Positions 39,092-48,452 of a DNA stretch of 64,000 nucleotides are shown in pieces. The notes under the pieces are model-generated. The model made no database searches. It was not told the origin of the DNA and was given only the letters and a program-made list of their open reading frames with translations. Position 1 is the stretch's first letter. Each line of letters begins with the position of its first letter. The stretch is from positions 1,470,878-1,534,877 of the forward strand of contig NZ_CP040463.1 of NCBI RefSeq assembly GCF_005843985.1, in the 5' to 3' direction. The translations under genes were made by a program, and so were the position numbers. This DNA is from Caminibacter mediatlanticus TB-2. GTDB taxonomy: Bacteria; Campylobacterota; Campylobacteria; Campylobacterales; Nautiliaceae.

Positions 39092-40593
39092 GGATTTGGT
39101 TAATTTTTTTAACCTTTTTAACTCTTTTTGCTGGGAATATAGACATTAATGAAAGTAATATTACTAAAAAACCTTTACTCCAAAAAATACAAACTATAAA
39201 ACAAAATTTAAAACATAATGAATTTTACATTAGCTATCAATCCTATGTAAATTATAGGAATTTAGAAAATAAACTTAAAAAATATAAATATTTAGCTACT
39301 AAAAATCCAAAAAAATATAAAGAAAAATTACTTAGTATTCAAACTGAATTAAATCTTTTAAAAACAAACAAAAATATTTTTAATTCTATTATTAAAATCA
39401 ACGAATTACCAACACCTCCAAAAATCAATAACCCTTTTGGAATTATAAGTGGCTTTAACTATGAAAAAGAGATAAAAAATATAATCGAACAAAACAATAA
39501 GTTTTATAATAAATTTAAAGAAACATTATTAAATCTAAAAAAACTAAACAAACTCTATAAAGAAAGTGGTATTAAAAACAAAAAACTTGAAAAGACAATT
39601 AAAGATTTTGAAACAATCGATACTATTTACAAAACAAAATTAAAAACATTAAAAAATCAAGCAGAAGTTTATTTACAAACTGTAAAAAGTGATATAAAAA
39701 GAGAAATAAATAGGTTAATTTATCTTGCTATATCTATTTTAATAAGCGTATTAATTTTTACATTTATTAAACTCACTATTAGAAAATATGTCAAAGATGA
39801 AAATGTTTATACTTTTAATAAAATAATAAATTTCATAAATTTTACTATTATAATTTTGATTATTTCGTTTTTTTATATAAACAATGCAACTTATTTAATT
39901 ACTATTTTAGGATTTGCTTCTGCTGGTATTGCAATTGCAATGAAAGATTGGTTTATGAATATTTTTGGATGGTTTGTAATTCTTGGAAGTGGTACTTTTA
40001 AAGTTGGTGATAGAATAAAAGTTTATTTACAAAATGGTCAAGTACAAATTGTTGGAGATGTAATAGACATAACTCCAACAAAATTTGCAATTTATGAAGA
40101 TGTAACACTTACAACTTATGTAAAAAACAGAAGAGCTGGAAGAATTGTTTTTGTACCAAATAATGTAATTTTTTTAAATCCAATTTTTAATTATACTCAT
40201 CATGGCCTCTCAACTGTTTGGGATGGGATTGATATTACGATTACTTTTGATTCAAACTACAAAAAAGCGGTGTATTTAGCAAAAGAGATAGTAAATAAAT
40301 ACTCAAAAGGTTATACTGATATTACTAAAAGAAGAATTAAAAAATTAAAAACAATCTATCACATTAAAAATGCAAATTTAGAACCAAGAATTTTTACTTT
40401 TATAGAAGAAAATGGGATAAGAATTAGTTGCTGGTATTTAAATAACTATGCTACTTTAAATTTAAGAAGTACAATTTCAGCAGAGCTTTTAGAAAGCTTC
40501 TTAAAAGAAGAAGATATAAAAATAGCATATCCTACTTATCAAATTAGTGGCAAAATAAAAATGGAAGAAAATGGAAAATTTATTGAAACTTAA
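39088..40593 (+). CDS. Mechanosensitive ion channel, MscS family
   Basis: 501 residues. A signal peptide (about 1-17) precedes a periplasmic coiled-coil domain (about 50-205), then two or three membrane helices (about 207-300). The MscS pore/beta domain has GFASAGIAIAMKDWFMNIFGWFVI with the small-residue pore helix, followed by VGDRIKV. It releases solutes during hypo-osmotic shock. It overlaps the glycosylase gene by 23 bases. The periplasmic extension is smaller than in MscK-type channels. Confidence 0.88.
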   Translation: MRIWLIFLTFLTLFAGNIDINESNITKKPLLQKIQTIKQNLKHNEFYISYQSYVNYRNLENKLKKYKYLATKNPKKYKEKLLSIQTELNLLKTNKNIFNSIIKINELPTPPKINNPFGIISGFNYEKEIKNIIEQNNKFYNKFKETLLNLKKLNKLYKESGIKNKKLEKTIKDFETIDTIYKTKLKTLKNQAEVYLQTVKSDIKREINRLIYLAISILISVLIFTFIKLTIRKYVKDENVYTFNKIINFINFTIIILIISFFYINNATYLITILGFASAGIAIAMKDWFMNIFGWFVILGSGTFKVGDRIKVYLQNGQVQIVGDVIDITPTKFAIYEDVTLTTYVKNRRAGRIVFVPNNVIFLNPIFNYTHHGLSTVWDGIDITITFDSNYKKAVYLAKEIVNKYSKGYTDITKRRIKKLKTIYHIKNANLEPRIFTFIEENGIRISCWYLNNYATLNLRSTISAELLESFLKEEDIKIAYPTYQISGKIKMEENGKFIET

Positions 40594-41215
40594 ATATTTA
40601 TACAAACTAAAAGTAGCAGGCGTTGAATATTTTGAAGGATTTAGCTCAAATGAAAAGACCTTTAATATGCCAAATGAATTAAAAGAATTAGAAAATATAT
40701 GTAAAAATTGCACTCTTTGTGATTTAAGCAAAACAAGAACTAATATAGTATTTGGAGAGGGAAATCCAAAAGCAAAATTAATGTTTATTGGAGAAGGTCC
40801 AGGTGAAATGGAAGATAAAACAGGAAGACCTTTTGTAGGAAGGGCTGGAAAATTACTTACAAAAATTATTGAAAATGTGTTAGAATTATCAAGAGAAGAT
40901 GTTTATATTGCAAATATTGTAAAGTGTAGACCACCAAACAATAGAGTTCCTACAATAGAAGAAGCTGAAAGTTGTAAACCATATTTAATTAAACAAATTG
41001 ATATAATAAACCCTAAGATTTTAGTATGTCTTGGAAAAACAGCCTTTATGTATTTAATGAATAATAATATACCAATTAGTAAAATAAGAGGTCAAATATT
41101 TGAGTATAAAGGAAAAAAAGTGATACCAACTTATCATCCAAGTTTTTTACTAAGAAATCCATCAGCAAAAAAAGAAGCTTACAAAGACTTTTTATTAATT
41201 AAGGAATTGCTATGA
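40571..41215 (+). CDS. Uracil-DNA glycosylase, family 4 type (iron-sulfur)
   Basis: Removes uracil from DNA. Four conserved cysteines fit the 4Fe-4S site: two in CKNCTLC near residue 40 and the pair in CRPPNNRVPTIEEAESC. The active-site loop FIGEGPGEMEDKTGRPFVGRAGKLL and the TYHPSFLLRN motif are typical. Family 4 enzymes are common in thermophiles and other bacteria. The N-terminal 23 bases overlap the MscS gene, in a stretch that includes an AAAATGG motif. Confidence 0.9.
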   Translation: MENLLKLKYLYKLKVAGVEYFEGFSSNEKTFNMPNELKELENICKNCTLCDLSKTRTNIVFGEGNPKAKLMFIGEGPGEMEDKTGRPFVGRAGKLLTKIIENVLELSREDVYIANIVKCRPPNNRVPTIEEAESCKPYLIKQIDIINPKILVCLGKTAFMYLMNNNIPISKIRGQIFEYKGKKVIPTYHPSFLLRNPSAKKEAYKDFLLIKELL

Positions 41216-42240
41216 AAAAAATATTTATTTTACTGTTTTATTTTATATCCTTATTTGGAACTGAAAATATTGTTATTTATGAAAATAATAATACATTAGA
41301 AAATGTACCTAACCTCAAAGAAGAAAACATAAATTTTGATGACAACTTTGTAAGTTTAAATCCAAATGTAAATATATGTGTAATAATAAATAAACAAAAA
41401 TTTTACAAATTTTTACCTTCTATTATTAACTCCCTAAATTCTTATCTTCTTTATAAAAATATTGATTATAATATTTCAGTTTATGATATAAATACTTCAC
41501 TTGAATCTATAAAAGAAAAATGTTCAAATATTTTTGTTTATACTTTAAATAAAGATTATATTTATTCTTTAAGCGAATATAATAACACAAATTTTTATAT
41601 TCCAATATTTAACAAAGAAGATTTAAATATATCATCAAAAAATATTTATTTTGGAGGTATAGATTACAAACAACAAATTAACAAATTATCAGATTATATT
41701 GATGATAATAAAGCAATAGCAATTAATGATAATACTACGCTATCTAATAAATTATTTGAATATGAAACAAATTTAGGTATTGAAATTATACCTTTTGATT
41801 ATCCAAAAATTAATTATCTTTTTTTAAATAATAAATTTATTTTTTTTAATACTGCTGCTGGAAAAACAGCACAAATTCTATCTCAAATTACAGCAAAAGA
41901 AATAGATACTAAACTTCAATTGTCCTCTCAAATTAATTATGACCCATTATTAATTAGTATAACTCAACCAGAAGATATTAAAAAATTACTTATTGCTAAC
42001 TCAATATTAAATTATCCTGTATCATTAGAAGATATAAATTTATTATTAAATAGTGATATAAAATATAATTGGTTAAATTTTTCATCCAGTATTCTTTTAA
42101 ATAAAGTCTATAATTTACAAACAGGTGGAGATGAATTTTTTATCAACGATTTTCAAACATATATTTTTGATAATCAAATTCAATATAAAACAAATCTATA
42201 TCAAATAATAGATAGTGGATTTAAAAAAATTGATAATTAA
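41212..42240 (+). CDS. Hypothetical periplasmic protein (342 residues)
   Basis: A signal peptide of about 16 residues (KKIFILLFYFISLFG) is followed by an acidic, asparagine- and isoleucine-rich mature protein. Alternating strand-helix patterns (NICVIINKQKF, NIFVYTLNKDY, NIYFGGIDYK, NKAIAINDNT) are compatible with a periplasmic-binding-protein-like Rossmann fold, as in activators of the LpoA type, but no motif confirms it. It starts 4 bases inside the glycosylase gene. Confidence 0.55.
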   Translation: MKKIFILLFYFISLFGTENIVIYENNNTLENVPNLKEENINFDDNFVSLNPNVNICVIINKQKFYKFLPSIINSLNSYLLYKNIDYNISVYDINTSLESIKEKCSNIFVYTLNKDYIYSLSEYNNTNFYIPIFNKEDLNISSKNIYFGGIDYKQQINKLSDYIDDNKAIAINDNTTLSNKLFEYETNLGIEIIPFDYPKINYLFLNNKFIFFNTAAGKTAQILSQITAKEIDTKLQLSSQINYDPLLISITQPEDIKKLLIANSILNYPVSLEDINLLLNSDIKYNWLNFSSSILLNKVYNLQTGGDEFFINDFQTYIFDNQIQYKTNLYQIIDSGFKKIDN

Positions 42241-42252
42241 TAATTGATTATG

Positions 42253-42258
42253 TATAAT
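42253..42258 (+). promoter_or_regulatory. -10 element of the metE promoter
   Basis: TATAAT in TTATGTATAATTCC, 20 bases before the metE ATG, with AAAAAGGA between. No SAM riboswitch or other leader fits in this short gap. Confidence 0.5.
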
Positions 42259-42277
42259 TCCAATAAAAAGGACATAA

Positions 42278-44536
42278 ATGGCAACTTATGTAATTGGTTT
42301 TCCAAGAATTGGCGAACAAAGAGAATTAAAAAAAGCGCTTGAAAGTTACTGGGCAGGTAAAATAAATCAAGAAGAATTAAAACAAACTGCAAGTGAACTT
42401 AGAAAAAGACACTGGATTTATCAAAAAAATGCTGGTATTGATATGATAAGTGTTAATGATTTTAGTTTTTATGACAATATGCTTGATATGACTGTAATGT
42501 TAAATGCAATACCAGAAAAATATAAAGATATTAACAATTGTATGGATAGATATTTTGCAATGGCAAGAGGTGATGCAAATCACAAAGCTATGGAAATGAC
42601 AAAGTGGTTTAATACAAACTACCACTATATTGTACCAGAACTTGATATAAATATGGGTTTTAAAGCAAATATTGAAAAAATCAAAATAGAATATAATGAA
42701 GCAAAAGAGTTAGGAATAAACCCAAAAGTTAATATTATTGGACCAATAACTTATGTAAAATTATCAAAAATAATCAATGGTACTGAAAAAGAGATTATTG
42801 AAAAATTAATACCTGTGTATAAAGATATTATCCATCAACTTAAAGAATTAGATGAAAATATTACTATTCAAATGGATGAGCCATATTTTGTAACAAACCC
42901 AACTAATGAAGATTTAGAAATATTAAAAAAAGTTTATAATGAACTTGGTAATTTAGCAAATATTTATGTAGCTACCTATTTTGAACACTCAAATGAAGCA
43001 AATGAAGTATTAGCAAAAACTCCTATTAAAGGAATGTTTTTAGATTTTGTAGCAGGAAGTGAAAATTCAATAAAATCATTAGTTGAAGCAGGAAAAGAAG
43101 TTGGAATAGGAATTGTAAATGGTAGAAATGTATGGGTTAATGATATTGAAAAGTCAGCTGCATTTATTAAAGGATTAACAGAAGCAGTTGATAATGAAAA
43201 AGTTCATATTGGAAGTAGTTGTAGTTTATTACATGTCCCTTACACTCTAAAATATGAAACAAAAATGGATGAAGATATTAAATCTTGGATTAGTTATGCA
43301 CTTGAAAAACTTGATGAAATTAGAGTTATCAATAAATTAGTAAAAAATGAAGAGTTAAGTGAAACTGACAAAGAAGTTTTAGAAGGTAATAAAATAGCAA
43401 TTGCTACAAGAAAAACTTCTAAAAAAATCCACGACCCTATTGTTCAAGATAGAGTTAGTAACTTAACTGAAAAAGATAAACATAGAAATATGCCATTTGA
43501 AGAGAGAATTAAACTTCAACACGAAAATCTAAAATACCCTATTTTACCAACAACAACTATTGGAAGTTTCCCTCAAACACCTGAACTTAGAAAATTAAGA
43601 AGAGATTATAAAAATGGTGTAATTGATGAAACAACTTATAAAGAAGAAATTAAAAAAATGATTAAAGAATGTGTTAAATTTCAAGAAGAAATAGACCTTG
43701 ATGTATTGGTTCATGGTGAATTTGAGAGAAATGATATGGTTGAATATTTTGGAGAGCAATTAAATGGAGTTGCTTTTTCTCAAAATGGATGGGTTCAAAG
43801 TTATGGTAGCAGATGTGTAAAACCTCCTCTAATTTATGGAGATGTAAGTAGACCAAAAGATATGACAGTTGAATGGATAACTTATGCTCAAAGCCTAACA
43901 AATAAACCAATGAAAGGAATGCTAACAGGACCTGTTACAATGCTAAATTGGTCTTTTGTTAGAGATGACCAAAGTAGAAGAACTACTGCTTATCAAATGG
44001 CACTTGCTATTAGAGATGAAGTAGAAGCTCTTGAAGCAGCTGGAATTAAAGTAATTCAAGTTGATGAAGCAGCTCTTAGAGAAGGATATCCATTAAGAGA
44101 TGAAAAAAAAGCTGAATATGAAGATTGGGCAATCACAAGTTTTAGAATTACAACAAGTATAGTAAAACCTGAAACTCAAATTCACACTCACATGTGTTAT
44201 TCTGAATTTAGTGATATTATGGATGCTATTGAAAATATGGATGCAGATGTTATCTCAATTGAAAATGCAAGAAGTGATAACTCTTTACTTAAAATATTTA
44301 AAGAAAGAGGTTATAAAGGAGAGATTGGACCTGGTGTTTATGATATTCACTCTCCAAGAATTCCATCAACTGAGGAAATGGTAGACCAAATTAATCAAAT
44401 TTTAGAAGTATTACCAGCAGAAAAAGTTTGGGTAAATCCAGATTGTGGTCTTAAAACAAGAAAATGGGAAGAAGTAAAACCATCTCTAAAAAATATGGTA
44501 GAAGCAGCTAAAAAAGTTAGAGCAACTTTAAAATAA
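42278..44536 (+). CDS. metE: Cobalamin-independent methionine synthase
   Basis: Transfers the methyl group of methyltetrahydrofolate polyglutamate to homocysteine. The N-terminal FPRIGEQRELKKALESYW and the C-terminal catalytic domain (TTTIGSFPQTPELRK, LVHGEFERNDMVEYF, IQVDEAALREG, IHTHMCYSEF with zinc ligands, and VNPDCGLKTRKW with the zinc Cys) are complete. 752 residues, full length. Followed on the same strand by a putative outer-membrane protein and then metK. Confidence 0.97.
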   Translation: MATYVIGFPRIGEQRELKKALESYWAGKINQEELKQTASELRKRHWIYQKNAGIDMISVNDFSFYDNMLDMTVMLNAIPEKYKDINNCMDRYFAMARGDANHKAMEMTKWFNTNYHYIVPELDINMGFKANIEKIKIEYNEAKELGINPKVNIIGPITYVKLSKIINGTEKEIIEKLIPVYKDIIHQLKELDENITIQMDEPYFVTNPTNEDLEILKKVYNELGNLANIYVATYFEHSNEANEVLAKTPIKGMFLDFVAGSENSIKSLVEAGKEVGIGIVNGRNVWVNDIEKSAAFIKGLTEAVDNEKVHIGSSCSLLHVPYTLKYETKMDEDIKSWISYALEKLDEIRVINKLVKNEELSETDKEVLEGNKIAIATRKTSKKIHDPIVQDRVSNLTEKDKHRNMPFEERIKLQHENLKYPILPTTTIGSFPQTPELRKLRRDYKNGVIDETTYKEEIKKMIKECVKFQEEIDLDVLVHGEFERNDMVEYFGEQLNGVAFSQNGWVQSYGSRCVKPPLIYGDVSRPKDMTVEWITYAQSLTNKPMKGMLTGPVTMLNWSFVRDDQSRRTTAYQMALAIRDEVEALEAAGIKVIQVDEAALREGYPLRDEKKAEYEDWAITSFRITTSIVKPETQIHTHMCYSEFSDIMDAIENMDADVISIENARSDNSLLKIFKERGYKGEIGPGVYDIHSPRIPSTEEMVDQINQILEVLPAEKVWVNPDCGLKTRKWEEVKPSLKNMVEAAKKVRATLK

Positions 44537-44554
44537 ATTATATGAGGGGGAATT

Positions 44555-45910
44555 TTGAGATTTTTTCTCTTTTTTTTATTTACATTTTTTAGCTATGCTC
44601 AAATTACAAATAATTCTCTGAGAATTTCTTACCAAAATATTCATTTTAATTTAGAACACCTTGGACTACTTGAAACTTCTTATTTTTTTCATTATAAATA
44701 TTTTTATACAGGTATAAGTGTTTACTCTGCTATTTATGGCAAAAGAGGTGGTTTTTTTGTAGGAGGTATAACAGGTGGCTTACAATATCCCTTATTTAAA
44801 AAATATTATTTAGATAGTGGAATATTTATTGGAGGTGGTGGTGGAGGTCATGCTCCACAAGGTAGTGGATTTATGAGCAAATTTTATACAGGAGTCTTAT
44901 TTAAAGATAATAAATTTTCTTATGGTATAAACATAAATAATATTCAATTTAAAGACAGTCCTATTAATTCAACTCAAATTGGATTAATATTAGATTATAA
45001 TTTTCAAGATATATTTTTCTTTAAAAAACCAATAAAAAATTATGGTTATTATGGAATTGAAAAAATTACATTTTCTCCTTTTATTATTAATTATTTCCCA
45101 ATAAATTCAAAAAATACTTCTAATGAAAAACAAAAAAATTTTTCAATATTAGGAGCTGAAATTAGCAAAAAATACAAAAATTATTCTTTTTTAATTTCAG
45201 CAGGGGGTGCCTTTGCAGGGAATAGTGATGGATATGCTGAATATTTAATAGGAATTAGCAAAAAAATTCATCCTCTTATATTTAAATTTTTAATTGGTGC
45301 TGCTGGTGGAGGTAAAGTTAAAACTAATGGTGGATTTATTTACAAAATACAAGCACAAACAAATTTTAAATTTATAAATCCTTCATTAGGATTTATGCAA
45401 GCCCCAAATGGAATAAAAGCTTTTTATGGTGGGATATATTTTCACAAAAGTTTTAATTTAATTACGTTAGGAAAGAAAAAACTTTATTTCAAACCTCAAA
45501 AATTTAATTTTAAAATTTATTCAGAATCATATCTATCACCTCAACGTAAAAATAATGATAATAAAAGATTGGATGTATTAAATCTTGAATTTGGAATATA
45601 TAAAAATAAAAATATTATCTTATTTTTAAATACAGCAGCTGCTTATAATGGAAAAAGTGGCGGATATGCAGTAGGTATGTTTGGAGCCGAATATAAATTT
45701 AAAAATATTTTTACAAAAATTTCAATTGGTGCAGCTGGCGGTGGAAATTTAGATGTTGGCGGCGGATTAATAGCTAAAAGTGAGGTGGGTTTTAATTATA
45801 AAAATTTATTTTTTAGCATAGGAAGAATAAAAGCCATTAATGGAAAATTAAACTCTACCATCTTCTCCTTAGGAATAAATTTTGATTTTTATAAAGGAAT
45901 AGTAAAATAA
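44555..45910 (+). CDS. Putative outer-membrane beta-barrel with three glycine-rich repeats
   Basis: 451 residues from TTG 44555, after GAGGGGG. A signal peptide (about residues 1-15, ending FFSYAQ) is followed by alternating aromatic/hydrophobic strands typical of beta-barrels. Three internal repeats are visible, around residues 55-135, 210-290 and 345-445. Each has a GG(F/Y)xxG segment, an amphipathic strand pair, and a GGGxxxxGxG loop (IGGGGGGHAPQGSG, IGAAGGGKVKTNGG, IGAAGGGNLDVGGG), then a lysine/aromatic strand. I recognise no named family. It lies between metE and metK but nothing ties it to methionine metabolism. Confidence 0.65.
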   Translation: MRFFLFFLFTFFSYAQITNNSLRISYQNIHFNLEHLGLLETSYFFHYKYFYTGISVYSAIYGKRGGFFVGGITGGLQYPLFKKYYLDSGIFIGGGGGGHAPQGSGFMSKFYTGVLFKDNKFSYGININNIQFKDSPINSTQIGLILDYNFQDIFFFKKPIKNYGYYGIEKITFSPFIINYFPINSKNTSNEKQKNFSILGAEISKKYKNYSFLISAGGAFAGNSDGYAEYLIGISKKIHPLIFKFLIGAAGGGKVKTNGGFIYKIQAQTNFKFINPSLGFMQAPNGIKAFYGGIYFHKSFNLITLGKKKLYFKPQKFNFKIYSESYLSPQRKNNDNKRLDVLNLEFGIYKNKNIILFLNTAAAYNGKSGGYAVGMFGAEYKFKNIFTKISIGAAGGGNLDVGGGLIAKSEVGFNYKNLFFSIGRIKAINGKLNSTIFSLGINFDFYKGIVK

Positions 45911-45952
45911 TTACATATGATATACTTACAAAAAACTTCCTAAGGAGAGTAT

Positions 45953-47101
45953 ATGAGAGAATATCTTTTTTCAAGTGAATCAGTAACAGAAGGTCATCCA
46001 GATAAAATGGCAGACCAAATTAGCGATGCTATACTTGATTATATTATTGAAAGAGATAAAAATGCAAAAGTAGCTTGTGAGACACTTCTTAGCAATGGAT
46101 ATTGTATTATAGCAGGAGAGCTAAAAACTATAACTTATGCTCCAATGCAAGAAATAGCAAGAGAAGTAATAAGAGAAATAGGTTATACTGATGCAAGATA
46201 TGGTTTTGATTATCGAACAGCTGGTGTATTAAATGGAGTTGGCGAACAAAGTCCTGATATTCGTCAAGGAGTAGAAAAAGGAGAAGAAATTGGAGCTGGC
46301 GATCAGGGAATGATGTTTGGTTATGCATGCACAGAAACTCCTGAGCTTATGCCACTACCTATTATGCTCGCACATAAATTAACAAAAAGACTTGCAGTTG
46401 CAAGAAAAGAGGCGATTATTCCATGGCTAAGACCAGATGGTAAAGCACAAGTAAGTGTAAAATATGTTGATGGTAAGCCAGTAAGTGTAGAAAAAGTTGT
46501 AGTTTCAACTCAACACGAACCAGATATAAACTACTCAGAAATCAAAGAAGCAGTAATTGAAGAAATAATAAAAAAAGTAATCCCAGCTACACTTCTTAGC
46601 AAAAATGTAGAATATTTTATTAATCCAACAGGAAAATTTGTAATTGGTGGTCCACAAGGTGACGCAGGACTTACAGGTAGAAAAATAATTGTTGATACTT
46701 ATGGTGGGGCTGCTCCTCATGGAGGTGGTGCATTTAGTGGAAAAGACCCAACAAAAGTTGATAGAAGTGGAGCTTACGCAGCAAGATATGTTGCAAAAAA
46801 TTTAGTTGCAGCAGGAGTTGCAGACAAGCTTACTTTACAAATTGCATATGCAATTGGAGTAACAAAACCTGTAAGTATTTATGTAGATACTCATGGAACT
46901 GCAAAAGTAGATGAAACTAAAATAGAGGAAGCAGTTAAAAAAATTTTTGATTTAACACCAAAAGGTATTATTCAAACACTTGATTTATTAAAACCAATTT
47001 ATAGAAAAACAGCAACATATGGACATTTTGGAAGAGAAGAATTTAGTTGGGAAAAAACGGATAAAGTTGAAGAAATAAAAGAATTCTTAAATTTAAGATA
47101 A
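45953..47101 (+). CDS. metK: S-adenosylmethionine synthetase
   Basis: Makes SAM from methionine and ATP. Clear signatures: [54 protein letters not shown] and [16 protein letters not shown]. 382 residues. ATG follows CCTAAGGAGAG, a strong ribosome site; TATACT at 45921-45926 is a probable -10. SAM is used by TrmB, RsmD, CmoB, RimO and TrmD encoded in the same window. Confidence 0.97.
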   Translation: MREYLFSSESVTEGHPDKMADQISDAILDYIIERDKNAKVACETLLSNGYCIIAGELKTITYAPMQEIAREVIREIGYTDARYGFDYRTAGVLNGVGEQSPDIRQGVEKGEEIGAGDQGMMFGYACTETPELMPLPIMLAHKLTKRLAVARKEAIIPWLRPDGKAQVSVKYVDGKPVSVEKVVVSTQHEPDINYSEIKEAVIEEIIKKVIPATLLSKNVEYFINPTGKFVIGGPQGDAGLTGRKIIVDTYGGAAPHGGGAFSGKDPTKVDRSGAYAARYVAKNLVAAGVADKLTLQIAYAIGVTKPVSIYVDTHGTAKVDETKIEEAVKKIFDLTPKGIIQTLDLLKPIYRKTATYGHFGREEFSWEKTDKVEEIKEFLNLR

Positions 47102-47132
47102 AATTTGTCACAAATAGAAACAAATTTATAAT
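47101..47132 (+). promoter_or_regulatory. Ferredoxin promoter with overlapping palindromic operator-like site
   Basis: TTGTCA (47105-47110), 16 bases, then TATAAT (47127-47132) forms a good sigma-70 promoter. The -35 is inside the perfect 13-base palindrome ATTTGTCACAAAT (47103-47115). A larger inverted repeat, AAATTTGT (47101-47108) and ACAAATTT (47120-47127), frames it. This arrangement suggests repressor or activator binding. Confidence 0.5.
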
Positions 47133-47205
47133 ATAAGGTTATATTTAAGTAAATTTTAAGAAATTAATGTTATATTTTTCTTGAATAAAAAAATAAGGAG
47201 TTATA

Positions 47206-47484
47206 ATGGCAGTAAAAATTACAGATACTTGTATTAACTGTGGTGCATGTATTGATGAATGCCCAGTAGAAGCAATTGTAGACGAAGAGGAAAACCCAAC
47301 AGGAGAAGAAATTTATTATGTATATCCTGATAAATGTGTTGAATGTGTAGGACATTATGATTGTCCAGCATGTGCAGAAGCATGTCCAACTGAGGGATGT
47401 ATTGTTTGGGATGAGTGCAAAGAAGGACAAACTTGCGCAGATTATAGAGGTGAACCAGGTACTCCAGTAATGGATGCTTGCTAA
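47206..47484 (+). CDS. fdxA: 2[4Fe-4S] ferredoxin
   Basis: Small electron carrier of 92 residues. The first cluster motif is CINCGACIDECP; the second is split by an insert (CVECVGHYDCPACAEACP). The C-terminal extension has three more cysteines (CIVWDEC, TCADYRG). This Alvin-type layout with an insert and tail is common in Campylobacterota. AAGGAGTT precedes the ATG. Such ferredoxins serve pyruvate and 2-oxoglutarate oxidoreductases, which in an rTCA autotroph run in the reductive direction (inference). Confidence 0.92.
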   Translation: MAVKITDTCINCGACIDECPVEAIVDEEENPTGEEIYYVYPDKCVECVGHYDCPACAEACPTEGCIVWDECKEGQTCADYRGEPGTPVMDAC

Positions 47485-47514
47485 TCCTCTCTTCTTTTTT
47501 TCTTCAAAATTTTG

Positions 47515-47520
47515 TATAAT
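47515..47520 (+). promoter_or_regulatory. -10 element of the ndk-fabH operon promoter
   Basis: TATAAT in TTTTGTATAATTCC, 29 bases before the ndk ATG and followed by AAGGAGAG. Confidence 0.5.
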
Positions 47521-47549
47521 TCCTCTCTAAAAAATTAAGGAGAGCAAAA

Positions 47550-47963
47550 ATGGAACAAACTCTTTCGATTATTAAACCTGACGCAGTTGCTAAAAATGTA
47601 ATTGGTAAGATTATAGATAGATTTGAAAGTAATGGTTTAAGAATTGCAGCTATGAAAAAAATTAAACTTACAAAAGAAGATGCAGCAAAATTTTATGAAG
47701 TTCATAAAGAAAGACCATTTTTTAATGATTTATGCGAATATATGAGTAGTGGTCCTGTTGTAATAATGGTACTTGAAGGTGAAAATGCAGTTGCTAAAAA
47801 TAGAGAACTTATGGGAGCAACTGACCCAAAAGAAGCAAAACCAGGAACAATTAGAGCAGATTTTGCTGAAAGCATTGAAGCAAATGCAGTACACGGAAGT
47901 GATTCACTTGAAAATGCAAAAAAAGAAATAGCATTTTTCTTTGCAGGTAGGGAGATTTTATAA
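47550..47963 (+). CDS. ndk: Nucleoside diphosphate kinase
   Basis: Equilibrates NTP and NDP pools. The N-terminal [12 protein letters not shown], the [21 protein letters not shown] region with the phosphorylated histidine (NAVHGSD), and length 137 are typical. First gene of ndk-DUF177-rpmF-plsX-fabH. Confidence 0.96.
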   Translation: MEQTLSIIKPDAVAKNVIGKIIDRFESNGLRIAAMKKIKLTKEDAAKFYEVHKERPFFNDLCEYMSSGPVVIMVLEGENAVAKNRELMGATDPKEAKPGTIRADFAESIEANAVHGSDSLENAKKEIAFFFAGREIL

Positions 47964-48293
47964 TTGAAAATAGAAAAATCAATTCATAATTTAACTTTAA
48001 TTGCTAATAGTGAAAAATTAAAAGATGGAAGTATTGTCATAAAAGGCAAACTTTCAGGAAAAGTTAATGTTGAATGTGTAAAATGTTTAAAGAACTTCGA
48101 AAAAGAAATTAATGAAGAAATTAATTTTAAAGTTGTTAAACCTCCATATAACGGATTTGATGAAAATTACGATATTATCGAACAAGAAAAATTTGATATT
48201 GAAGAGATATTAAAAAGTGAAATAGAATCAATTAAGAGTGATTATAATATTTGTAATGAATGTCAAAATGAAGAATTTAACAAAGAATTTTAA
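47964..48293 (+). CDS. DUF177/YceD family protein
   Basis: 109 residues from TTG 47964. Two CxxC pairs (CVKCLKNF, CNECQN) and the position directly before rpmF identify the YceD/DUF177 family, linked to 23S rRNA accumulation in plants and bacteria. The protein is short relative to E. coli YceD (173). Confidence 0.82.
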   Translation: MKIEKSIHNLTLIANSEKLKDGSIVIKGKLSGKVNVECVKCLKNFEKEINEEINFKVVKPPYNGFDENYDIIEQEKFDIEEILKSEIESIKSDYNICNECQNEEFNKEF

Positions 48294-48302
48294 GGAGAAA
48301 AA

Positions 48303-48452
48303 ATGGCAGTTCCTAAGAGAAGAAACTCTAAAACAAGAGCAGCAAAAAGAAGAACACACTACAAAATTTCTTTAAGCAGTGTTGTAAAATGTAAACACTG
48401 TGGTGCTTTCAAAAGACCTCATAGAGTATGCCCAAGTTGTGGTGAATATTAA
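48303..48452 (+). CDS. rpmF: 50S ribosomal protein L32
   Basis: 49-residue ribosomal protein. [20 protein letters not shown] is the L32 start, and the zinc-binding cysteines appear as CKHCG and CPSCGEY. AAGGAG precedes the ATG. The stop shares its last base with the plsX ATG (TAATG). It lies in the classical yceD-rpmF-plsX-fabH block. Confidence 0.96.
   Translation: MAVPKRRNSKTRAAKRRTHYKISLSSVVKCKHCGAFKRPHRVCPSCGEY

Noticed and set aside
40557..40585. Further heptamer block at the MscS/uracil glycosylase overlap (AAAATGG twice), and a similar look at 54838-54865
   Set aside because: Only two units are in register and the spacing breaks the 7-base period, so these are left out of the repeat family.
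42240..42278. SAM riboswitch or T-box upstream of metE or metK
   Set aside because: The gaps are only about 40 bases and contain just a -10 element and ribosome site; no room for a riboswitch.
46128..46328. Leucine-rich minus-strand frame inside metK, and similar leucine/phenylalanine-rich frames such as 59420-59623 and 43674-43910
   Set aside because: They are antisense to strongly conserved genes; the odd composition is what GAA/AAA-rich coding gives on the other strand.
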